Source: Thermincola ferriacetica (GTDB taxonomy: Bacteria > Bacillota > Thermincolia > Thermincolales > Thermincolaceae). Taken from it: DNA of 64,000 bases. Under the pieces are notes generated by a model. It was given only the letters and a program-made list of their open reading frames with translations, was not told where the DNA came from and did not search any database. The stretch is from NCBI RefSeq assembly GCF_001263415.1, contig NZ_LGTE01000004.1:1-64000 (forward strand), in the 5' to 3' direction. Within the stretch, counting starts at the first letter, position 1. Each line of letters begins with the position of its first letter. Both the position numbers and the translations under genes were made by a program. This document shows positions 54,220 to 61,396 of this stretch, one piece after another.

Positions 54220-54918
54220 CTAATACCATTGGCTTTTATCGTTTACTGGCTCGATCTTGTGCTTAAAACTGGTCCACTGCTGGAAAAATTCTTCGACTTC
54301 CGGAGTTATTTCTTTTACAAGTATTTCTATATGTGGCTGAATATGGTGTGTTTCGGAACAGCAAACGATGTATTTTTCGTAAAAATAACTGTCGTCATAT
54401 AACACAAGCCCTCGCAGGCCGTTATTGGCAAACTTGATCATGTAGTTGTCATGGTCCCGTTCTACTGAATTGGGATAGCATGTTTTTACTATCAGGGCCG
54501 CCTTTTCGATGGGCCTGAACTCGCTGCCATAGATCTCCCTGAGTTTTTCAACTGCCTTTTCGGCAGCTTCCTGGAATGTTGTCTGCCAGACTTCCCGCAG
54601 CGCCCTGTGAACCTTGTCACGCACAAACGGATTCGCTTTCCAGATTGGGGGCGGGGTTTCCCATATTACTATCTGTACGGCTATTGGCTGTTCGGCGGAC
54701 ACCGCCACATCATATGGCAGAACCGCGCTGTCATATGGACTGAAGTCGGGGTCCCGCATGGCATGCTGGTACTTGTCAGCCAGCTTATAAAGATGAGCCA
54801 TGGCAGTGCTTATGTTTTCCAATGCGCTGTTTATATTCTCGGCCAGCTCCTTTTCAAGAAATTCCTGCCTTTTGTACATGCGATACATCTGCCTGTCTGC
54901 ATGTCTTTTCAAATACAT
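54220..54918 (-). CDS. protein of unknown function, cut off from its ribosome site by IscB element
   Basis: 232 residues starting MYLKRHADRQMYRMYKRQEF. No ribosome site lies upstream, because the IscB element begins there; GAGGAGG stands on the far side of the element, 12 bases after the parR-like gene. Helical N terminus, then WETPPPIWKANPFVRDKVHR and a mixed C-terminal half. No family recognised. Translation may now depend on the iscB stop (TGATG overlap). Confidence 0.7.
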   Translation of the reverse strand: MYLKRHADRQMYRMYKRQEFLEKELAENINSALENISTAMAHLYKLADKYQHAMRDPDFSPYDSAVLPYDVAVSAEQPIAVQIVIWETPPPIWKANPFVRDKVHRALREVWQTTFQEAAEKAVEKLREIYGSEFRPIEKAALIVKTCYPNSVERDHDNYMIKFANNGLRGLVLYDDSYFYEKYIVCCSETHHIQPHIEILVKEITPEVEEFFQQWTSFKHKIEPVNDKSQWY

Positions 54919-56342
54919 CACAGAAAAGCCGCAGGAAGCCCACGGGCTTCAGCCGTGGGAGGAATGCGGCCTTTCTGTTTCCCTCCTCTCTGCGCAATTT
55001 TTTGTTTCTCGTACTGCCAGCCGTCATTGCGCTGGACTATACGCATGTATTTCCAGGATACTCCCTGACAGATTCTTCTGCCTGACCCGTCTTTTATGTC
55101 GAAATACCCGGATGAACGGACAGCCACGCGGCCTGTCCAGCGACCGGTATATTTGCCTTTTGGAATCTCGGCCACAACCAGGTCTCCGGTCTGGAAGCCA
55201 AAATGAAATTTCCCTCTGCTGCGGTGACCGACCGGAAAACCGTATCTGTCTGTGTTGCACATCTTCCGGGTACCCCGGCCTTTGGCAGACCAGACCTGGG
55301 CATATTCCTGCCCGATTATGATTTCGTCGGGCGTACTCCCGCCAACACAGCAGGCGTCAAAACAGTGGGTCCTGGGCAGGCCCGTCCTGAGACGGTTGTA
55401 TTTGGTACGCGCTCCGGTGCCGCACTCCACCGGTAAGCCGGTTCCTTTGAGCCGGTCGTACAGCGCCCACCGGGTCGCGTTCATCAGGGCTGCGTCCCGC
55501 AACGGTTCTTTCAACTGCGTCAGCACCTTCTCCAAATTCGCTGCCCGTACCGCGTCAATTTGGCGTTTGGATTGTTTCAGCTCCTCCAGCCAATCTCCCG
55601 GCTGAAGATTGCCCTTGGCTTTGTTACATGCCTCGCACGCCAGCGTTAAATTACTGACGCGGTCAGTGCCTTTCGGCCCATATTTCGGGTTCCGGGGTAC
55701 GACATGGTCCACCTCCAGAGGTACGCCTTCTTTACCGCAGTAGGCGCATCTCCTGCCCCATTTCTCCAGCAGGTATTCCTTTACTTCGTAGCCAAACAAT
55801 TCCCCCTGCTGGTACTCGACACCTGATATTTCAGGGTCCTGCAGCTTCTGAGTGTCGAATTTAAACAACGCGACAGATATGGCTGTTATTGGTGCAAGTT
55901 TCAGCAGCTTGTTAACTGCATTGGCTGTCAGTTCCACCCTTGCCTGCAATGACGGCGGCAGCCAGCCTTCCGGCCTTCTTCTGTTGTCAAACCTGGGCTT
56001 GCGGTAGCGGGTCCTGCGGTTCCGGCGGCTGCGCCGTAAATTGCGCCGGTTGTCCAGGCTCTGCTTTATCCCCGGCTTGTGGTGTATCTCGCACAGAAAC
56101 ACGGCCTCGGACTTCCGGGAATCAACCTCTCGCAATACGGCTATGCCGCTCGCTTTTGCACCTGGTTTCAACTTTAACCTCAATGGCTGCAGCTCACTTT
56201 CTTCCACCACCCGGTCTTTTAGCCGGATTGTGAAGGGAGCCATACGGTGGACTACCGCCCTGCCCCTTTTGAGCAGCAGCCTTGCACGCTTCTCGGTGCA
56301 GAGCATTAGCGGTTTCTTGTGCTTGTCCAACACAAATACCAT
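54918..56342 (-). CDS. iscB: IscB-type nuclease, RuvC motifs I/II mutated, HNH intact
   Basis: 474 residues, ATG after AAAAGGAGGAGAG. PLMP motif (KKPLMLCTEKRARLLL), bridge helix (NRRNLRRSRRNRRTRYRKPR), HNH domain with CAYCG, EVDHVVPR (H213) and LTLACEACNKAKGN. RuvC-I reads LKLKPGAKASGIAVL: the usual DPG aspartate is K59. RuvC-II reads ISVALFKFD: the usual Glu is A158. RuvC-III keeps CFDACC (D329). So it should cut only through HNH, as a one-strand nickase. The long C-terminal part is of normal IscB type. Confidence 0.92.
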   Translation of the reverse strand: MVFVLDKHKKPLMLCTEKRARLLLKRGRAVVHRMAPFTIRLKDRVVEESELQPLRLKLKPGAKASGIAVLREVDSRKSEAVFLCEIHHKPGIKQSLDNRRNLRRSRRNRRTRYRKPRFDNRRRPEGWLPPSLQARVELTANAVNKLLKLAPITAISVALFKFDTQKLQDPEISGVEYQQGELFGYEVKEYLLEKWGRRCAYCGKEGVPLEVDHVVPRNPKYGPKGTDRVSNLTLACEACNKAKGNLQPGDWLEELKQSKRQIDAVRAANLEKVLTQLKEPLRDAALMNATRWALYDRLKGTGLPVECGTGARTKYNRLRTGLPRTHCFDACCVGGSTPDEIIIGQEYAQVWSAKGRGTRKMCNTDRYGFPVGHRSRGKFHFGFQTGDLVVAEIPKGKYTGRWTGRVAVRSSGYFDIKDGSGRRICQGVSWKYMRIVQRNDGWQYEKQKIAQRGGKQKGRIPPTAEARGLPAAFL

Positions 56343-56605
56343 CCATCTCTCCTCCTTTTGGAGTGCCCTTACGGGCCTGGTTACGCGCCTTACCGGCGTC
56401 TCTCCTCGCCTATGTTATCCCGGCTTCCTATGCCCGGCACACTGGCTGTTACCCGACAGGCCTGTTTAATGCCGGACGACAGGGCCTGGGGCTGGAGAAG
56501 CACCCCAGGGTGTCATGACCGGAATAACGTAGCGCATAAAGCGCTCAGGCTGGTCATAGCCGGGCTTGTGCTTGACACAAGCCCACGGCTTTAGCCGTGG
56601 GTACT
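54925..56605 (-). mobile_element. IscB-carrying IS200/605-like element without tnpA
   Basis: Left-end hairpin CCCACGGCTAAAGCCGTGGG at about 56580 and right-end hairpin CCCACGGCTGAAGCCCGTGGG at about 54930-54955. It is inserted between the GAGGAGG ribosome site that follows the parR-like stop and the coding region at 54918. Ends are to within about 10 bases. Confidence 0.7.
56343..56605 (-). ncRNA. predicted omega RNA of IscB
   Basis: About 260 bases from the left end to iscB, with several GC-rich hairpins (GGGCATAGGAAGCCGGG region, CGCCGGTAAGGCG) and no frame with a ribosome site. IscB guide RNAs are known to lie here. Confidence 0.6.
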
Positions 56606-56616
56606 ATGACCTCCTC

Positions 56617-56985
56617 TCATATTTTCAAAAAGTCGTCCAGCGCGTTGATCAGGCGCGGGTCCAACCCAAGGTCTGACTTTGGTTTTTCTTCCTGTGCCGG
56701 TTCTGTTGCCTGGTTCTGCAACGGCTGTACATTGTTCAGCCTGTCCCTTACTTCCTGCAGCAACTGCTTTATTTCCCGGATGTCGCTGTGGCGTAAAGCC
56801 AGCACGTCCTGGCGGATAGCTTCAATGTCATTCGTTTGGTAAGCCACTAACAGGCCCATGTCTACTAAATAACGAACGTAATCGGACCGGTTGCCTTCGG
56901 GATGGTCCCAAACTGGATGATCCGCAGGAAACCTGATTGAGATGACACGGCTGGCATCATCCGTGTCTCTTTTAACTTTTGGCAT
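56617..56985 (-). CDS. ParR-like ribbon-helix-helix DNA-binding protein
   Basis: 122 residues from the ATG after AAAGGAGTGTCTATTT. Residues 10-50 (SRVISIRFPADHPVWDHPEG, then NRSDYVRYLVDMGLLV) form a ribbon-helix-helix-like unit; a coiled helix (IREIKQLLQEVRDRLNNVQP) and an acidic tail follow, as in ParR-type adaptors. It stands beside the GTATAC repeat array and the ParM-like gene. ParR assignment rests on position and fold. Confidence 0.75.
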   Translation of the reverse strand: MPKVKRDTDDASRVISIRFPADHPVWDHPEGNRSDYVRYLVDMGLLVAYQTNDIEAIRQDVLALRHSDIREIKQLLQEVRDRLNNVQPLQNQATEPAQEEKPKSDLGLDPRLINALDDFLKI

Positions 56986-57015
56986 AAATAGACACTCCTT
57001 TCGCGTTGTTTTTTC

Positions 57016-57750
57016 TGTATACAAAATAAACCCTACTCCAACAAGGGTTTAAGCCTGTTTTTTTACGTTTTTGTATACACTTTTTTGCTGTATACATTTT
57101 GCTTTTTTTCATACCTCCAACCCTTGATTTTACTGGGTTTTTAGTGTATACACCCAACCTCCTTCCTACCACCCTGCCATTGTTTCACGCTAACCTGTAT
57201 ACAAAATAAACCCTACTCCCGCAAGGGTTTAAGCCTGTTTTTTTACGTTTTTGTATACACTTTTTTGCTGTATACATTTTGCTTTTTTTATACCTCTATC
57301 CCTTGCCGCTGTAAGGTTTATTTTGTATACACCATAGGCTTTTCCGGCTCACTCTGCCTTGTTTCACACCTGCCTGTATACAAAATAAACCCTGTCATAT
57401 CGAGGGTTTAAACCATCTTTTTTGCGTTTTTGTATACACTTTTTTGCTGTATACATTTTGCCTTTTTTCATACCTTCAACCCTTGATTTTACTGGGTTTT
57501 TAGTGTATACACCCAATCCACTTTTTGCCACCCTGCCATTATTTCACGCTAACCTGTATACAAAATAAACCCTGTCATATCGAGGGTTTAAACCATCTTT
57601 TTTGCGTTTTTGTATACACTTTTCTGCTGTATACATTTTGCCTTTTTTTATACCCTCAACCCTTGATTTTACTGGGTTTTTAGTGTATACACTTAACCCT
57701 CTTCCTGCCACCCTGCCATTGTTTCACGCTAACCTGTATACAAAATAAAC
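57016..57750. repeat. centromere-like array of four 180-bp repeats rich in GTATAC
   Basis: Units begin with TGTATACAAAATAAAC at 57016, 57196, 57375, 57555 and (partial) 57735, spacing 179-180 bases. Each full unit has four GTATAC palindromes, a hairpin-like AACCCTT/AAGGGTT and TTTTTGTATACACTTTTTTG. The region codes for nothing. Lying between parM- and parR-like genes, it is the probable centromere (parC). Confidence 0.85.
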
Positions 57751-57827
57751 TTTACTTGGAAATCTAACTGACAAATGACCTCTTTTTCGCACCCTCAACC
57801 CTTGCCGCCGTAAGCACTTCACGTGTC

Positions 57828-57870
57828 AAAAAAAGCACAAGAAAAGGTAAATACACCTTCCCTTGTGCTT
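57828..57870 (-). terminator. terminator of the partition operon
   Basis: AAGCACAAGGGAAGGT and ACCTTTTCTTGTGCTT pair, followed by TTTTTGACAC on the minus strand, just after the ParM-like stop. Confidence 0.85.
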
Positions 57871-57876
57871 CTTGTG

Positions 57877-58866
57877 TTACCGCCCTGTTTGGGCCATTTT
57901 CAGAAAACCTTTTGCGTTGGCAAACTGGGCGTCCGGTATCAGGTGCATGTTGGGAAAATACTGTTTCAACCCTTCGGCGAACTCCAGCGCACCGCCGCCG
58001 CAGAAAATCAGTTGGTCAACAAAATCTATCTTTTCTGTCCAGGCGTTCTGCAGGCCGTCCGCTATAGCTGAGACAGACATTTCCCTGGCCTTACGCTTTA
58101 TCCCTGCAACGTCAATTTCTTTGCCGCGGACAGTCAGCCGGTCCCGTTTCCACATGCCCTGGATGTTCGGCAGGTTAAGCGGTATCCCAACTTTCTGTGT
58201 GAACTGATCGCCAAACATCTGCATGGTTGTGCCGGCCCCTACTTCTATGGAACCGGCATACGCCGGTATTGGCTGTACAGATCCGTTGTCGCACTCAAGC
58301 AGCAGGTAATCGGTTGTGTGATAACCAACGTCCACAACGCCTACCAGGCCGGTTTCCGGCAGAGTGATGCCCCCGGCATATATTGCCCCCACACCCTGCG
58401 GGAACACATGGATGCTGTCGAAACAGATCATGCGCTCCGGCCCGTCGTTGACCGATAACTGTGCTTCCACGCCCTGAAACGTCTTTTTCAGGTCGTCCTT
58501 CTGTGTCCGATAGTACGCTATAGGCAGGCCCAGGGCCAGGTCCACAGGGCCTTCCGCGCCTAAAAGATAGGCCGCGGTCAGAGCGAACAATACGGAGTTC
58601 TGCTGCAGGTGCTTGTCCCTTGCCAGGCTGCCCTGTACTGCCCGCCCGCTTTTTAACGCCAGGTCACCAATATAGTAGTCGCTGGCTTCCGGTTCGCCCG
58701 GTTTTTTCACCGTCAGTCTGTGCCCAATACTGCTGTCACAGTATTCCAGCAGCATTTCAACCCCGCCCATGGCCAGGGTTGACGGAAAGATTACTTTTTC
58801 TTCGTTTTCCTTCACTGCTTTTGTAAACCCATACCCAAGATCAACCGAAATTAACACATTTATCAT
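57877..58866 (-). CDS. parM: ParM/StbA-type actin-like segregation protein
   Basis: 329 residues. Actin-fold signatures: phosphate 1 SVDLGYGFTKA, connect ALGLPIAYY, phosphate 2 GVVDVGYHTTDYLL, adenosine region IFCGGGALEF. The ATG directly follows AAAGGGG with no spacer; the GTG three codons later has good spacing, so the start may be there (SVDLG near residue 5-8 either way). It overlaps the HD-GYP gene upstream by 26 bases. Filament formation on the centromere array is expected. Confidence 0.9.
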   Translation of the reverse strand: MINVLISVDLGYGFTKAVKENEEKVIFPSTLAMGGVEMLLEYCDSSIGHRLTVKKPGEPEASDYYIGDLALKSGRAVQGSLARDKHLQQNSVLFALTAAYLLGAEGPVDLALGLPIAYYRTQKDDLKKTFQGVEAQLSVNDGPERMICFDSIHVFPQGVGAIYAGGITLPETGLVGVVDVGYHTTDYLLLECDNGSVQPIPAYAGSIEVGAGTTMQMFGDQFTQKVGIPLNLPNIQGMWKRDRLTVRGKEIDVAGIKRKAREMSVSAIADGLQNAWTEKIDFVDQLIFCGGGALEFAEGLKQYFPNMHLIPDAQFANAKGFLKMAQTGR

Positions 58867-59437
58867 CCCCTTTTAAAAAAATATTGTTTTTTGCCAGCAC
58901 CCGAACAGCACAGGCTGCCAGTGCCGGGTCATACATGATTGCCATGTTTTTTTCGATTTCCTTTACGGCGGCGGCGGTATCAAGCGGCTCCCTGTACGGG
59001 CGTCCGCCGGTCATGGCGTCGAAGCTGTCCGCAATCGCCAGTATCCGTGCCAAATACGGTATTTGTTCCCCTTTCAGTCCGTCCGGGTAGCCGGTTCCGT
59101 CCCAGCGCTCGTGGTGGTGTTTAATGGCAAGAACTATCTCCTCTGCATATCTGTCCATGTACCGGTATTTCTGCAGAAAGATTTCCGCGCCGACAATGGT
59201 GTGCTGCCTGATTATCAGCCATTCTTCCGATGATAATGGACCGTTTTTCTGAAGTATGGCCAGCGGTACGCCTATCTTCCCTATGTCGTGTACCAAAGCC
59301 GCTATCTGCAGAGCGCTTATGCGTTCTGCGTCCAGTCCTGCGGCCAGGGCGATGCCTGTGGCATAGAACGCCGTCCCGGCGTGGTGCCTGGCAAGATATA
59401 TGTCTTTCCCGTTACTTAAACTGCACAAGTCCAGCAA
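58841..59437 (-). CDS. stand-alone HD-GYP domain protein
   Basis: 198 residues. HD signature ALVHDIGKIGVP, GYP signature HHHERWDGTGYPDGL, and ARILAIADSFDAMT are complete, so metal binding and cyclic-di-GMP hydrolysis are plausible. There is no receiver or membrane part, and the domain itself fills the whole protein. Overlapping parM-like and following the CpaE-like gene, it may tie segregation or pilus work to signalling; this is inference. Confidence 0.9.
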   Translation of the reverse strand: MLDLCSLSNGKDIYLARHHAGTAFYATGIALAAGLDAERISALQIAALVHDIGKIGVPLAILQKNGPLSSEEWLIIRQHTIVGAEIFLQKYRYMDRYAEEIVLAIKHHHERWDGTGYPDGLKGEQIPYLARILAIADSFDAMTGGRPYREPLDTAAAVKEIEKNMAIMYDPALAACAVRVLAKNNIFLKGDDKCVNFG

Positions 59438-59457
59438 ATAACATCAACCGCCTTTCC

Positions 59458-61335
59458 CTATCTGGACGTAATAATTGATTCCGCCAGCGCTTCCACCACC
59501 GAACGGTAATCACTGCTGTTTTTCTTCGGCAGCAGCCAGCAGGTTGCAGTTTGTATATGGTTTTCTGCTTTGGCTTCGTTACTGCCGTTTACAACCACCA
59601 CGGGCCGGGGCCATTGCTCCACTTTCTTCAACAGCCTGTTGACCTCTGTCATGCTGCCAGAGGTCATAATGACAGTGGCTGTAACCTGCTGCCTGGCCGC
59701 GGCACACACTGCATCTTCAGTGGCCGGCAGGTCGATTATAATAACATCGTAATTACGTACTGCCTCCCCGACCGCAAATTCAACGTCAGAGGGCTCTAAT
59801 TTCGCCTGTAAGGCATCACAGGGAGGGGGTTGCAATATAGATATTCCCCCGCACCAGCAAACGGCTTCCTGGAGGAGTTTTTCGCTCCTGAAGGTCAAAA
59901 AATTGGGGACCTGGGGTAATCCGGCGAGGTATGAAAGGTCTGATCCGCCGGCCTGGAAATTCAGGTCAATTATAAGTACGCTTGCATCCCTGCTCAGTTC
60001 CTGTGCCATGTCCAGCGCCAGGGTGGTCCGGCCAAGCCCGCCTTTGGTGCCGGTTATCCCGATTACATGCTGGTATATTTTTTTGACCTTCTGCTGTTTT
60101 TTACCCGGCTTTCTCAGGTTTTTAACGGTTCCTCCCAGTATGCTTCCAATACCCCCCGCTTTTGCGGCTGTCCCGGTTATTTCGTTGATCTGCCTTTTTG
60201 CCGTCTGTGTCAGCCGTTCAAGGTGGCCGAGAAGCCCTTCGCCCTCATCCGCCTGCCCGGCTTCTTCGTCGTCGCCCACAACCAACGGCGCAGGTCCCAC
60301 GGCATACTCAAACAGGTCGCTGTCCAGCAGTATATCGCTTTCTGTTTGTCCCGGCTGAGTTCGGGCTTTGGGAGGTCCTTCATCAGCCAGGGCCGCTGCC
60401 ACGGTATTCCGGGTTTCCGGTACGGGGACCGAATTGTCCGCTGCCGGTGCACCCGGTTCTTCCGGCACGGGTGCGGGCTCCGGTTCAGCCTGCTTTTCCG
60501 GCACCGGTTCTGTCAGCGTCCCGGATTTTTCTTCCACAGGTTTACCGCCTGACGTTCCACCCGGTTTTTCTGCCCATGTTTCTTCCTGATTATCTTCCCG
60601 GAGCTTTTCCTGCGGCTCCGAAAGGTCACTGACAGGTATATCCGTGCCCAGCCTGATTACCGGACAGCCGTAGTCAAATGCGGGTGTTTCGTTGAGGTCG
60701 AAAATAACCAGGTCAACGGGTTTCCCGGTCATTATCTGTTTTGCCGATGCCTGGGACACGGCGACCGTGGTTTTCCCGCCGTGGGGACCTTCACGGACAG
60801 CAACTATGGTTTCCCTGTTCTGGCTGATCAGCAGTATCTGCCGGCAGCTCCGGAGCAGGTCTGACGGAGGTTTACTGCCTGCCGTTACCGGTTCGGTTCT
60901 TACCGGCTCCGCCGCAGGTTTTTGCGGTGCCGCCTGCAACTGTGCCACCGTTCGCGGCTGTTCCGGTGGTCTCGCTTCAGGCTGTTTTGGCTGTACAGGC
61001 TGAACGGTTGTCTGTACCTGCTGTGCTCCGGCACGGGACGGTGCAGGTGGCTGTAACGATTGCTGTTCAGATGTTTTTGACGCTTCGGCTTTATCATCGC
61101 CGGGAATAATAAAGTCTTTGCCGCGTATTTTAATTACCTTCTTATACTTCTTTTTAAAACCTGCCTCTATGTCCGGCAGGTCACAGTATGGTACGCCGAG
61201 TGCAATCATGTCAAAATTGTGCTGTTTCAGCAGATCGGTTGCTCCAGATATTGTAGTGGTCGATATGACGCTGTGTTCTGTTTGCTGGGCCTTACCTATC
61301 AGATCGTAGTCGTTTGTTATCAGCAGTATTTTCAA
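59458..61335 (-). CDS. large CpaE/MinD-like ATPase with disordered linker
   Basis: 625 residues. N-terminal receiver-like domain (KILLITNDYDLIGKAQQTEH), a long Pro/Gln/Glu linker with a second receiver-like piece (DLVIFDLNETPAFDYG near 208-224), and a C-terminal MinD-type ATPase with GITGTKGGLGRTTLALDMAQ (deviant Walker A), SVLIIDLNFQAGGSDL and YDVIIIDLPA. It could position the plasmid or the pilus. Second such ATPase in the window (see 43205). ATG after GGAGGAATTTATC. Confidence 0.85.
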   Translation of the reverse strand: MKILLITNDYDLIGKAQQTEHSVISTTTISGATDLLKQHNFDMIALGVPYCDLPDIEAGFKKKYKKVIKIRGKDFIIPGDDKAEASKTSEQQSLQPPAPSRAGAQQVQTTVQPVQPKQPEARPPEQPRTVAQLQAAPQKPAAEPVRTEPVTAGSKPPSDLLRSCRQILLISQNRETIVAVREGPHGGKTTVAVSQASAKQIMTGKPVDLVIFDLNETPAFDYGCPVIRLGTDIPVSDLSEPQEKLREDNQEETWAEKPGGTSGGKPVEEKSGTLTEPVPEKQAEPEPAPVPEEPGAPAADNSVPVPETRNTVAAALADEGPPKARTQPGQTESDILLDSDLFEYAVGPAPLVVGDDEEAGQADEGEGLLGHLERLTQTAKRQINEITGTAAKAGGIGSILGGTVKNLRKPGKKQQKVKKIYQHVIGITGTKGGLGRTTLALDMAQELSRDASVLIIDLNFQAGGSDLSYLAGLPQVPNFLTFRSEKLLQEAVCWCGGISILQPPPCDALQAKLEPSDVEFAVGEAVRNYDVIIIDLPATEDAVCAAARQQVTATVIMTSGSMTEVNRLLKKVEQWPRPVVVVNGSNEAKAENHIQTATCWLLPKKNSSDYRSVVEALAESIITSR

Positions 61336-61366
61336 CGATAAATTCCTCCTCTCTATTTGGCATCAC

Positions 61367-61392
61367 AAAAAAAAAGCGGGCTATTTGCCCGC
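61367..61392 (-). terminator. terminator of the beta-propeller/SLH gene
   Basis: GCGGGC and GCCCGC pair around AAATA, followed by nine T on the minus strand. Confidence 0.88.
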
Positions 61393-61396
61393 CTTT

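Noticed and set aside
57016-57750. The 180-bp repeats as a CRISPR or phage tail repeat
   Set aside because: Units are long, nearly identical throughout and contain palindromes, not unique spacers; no reading frame spans them.
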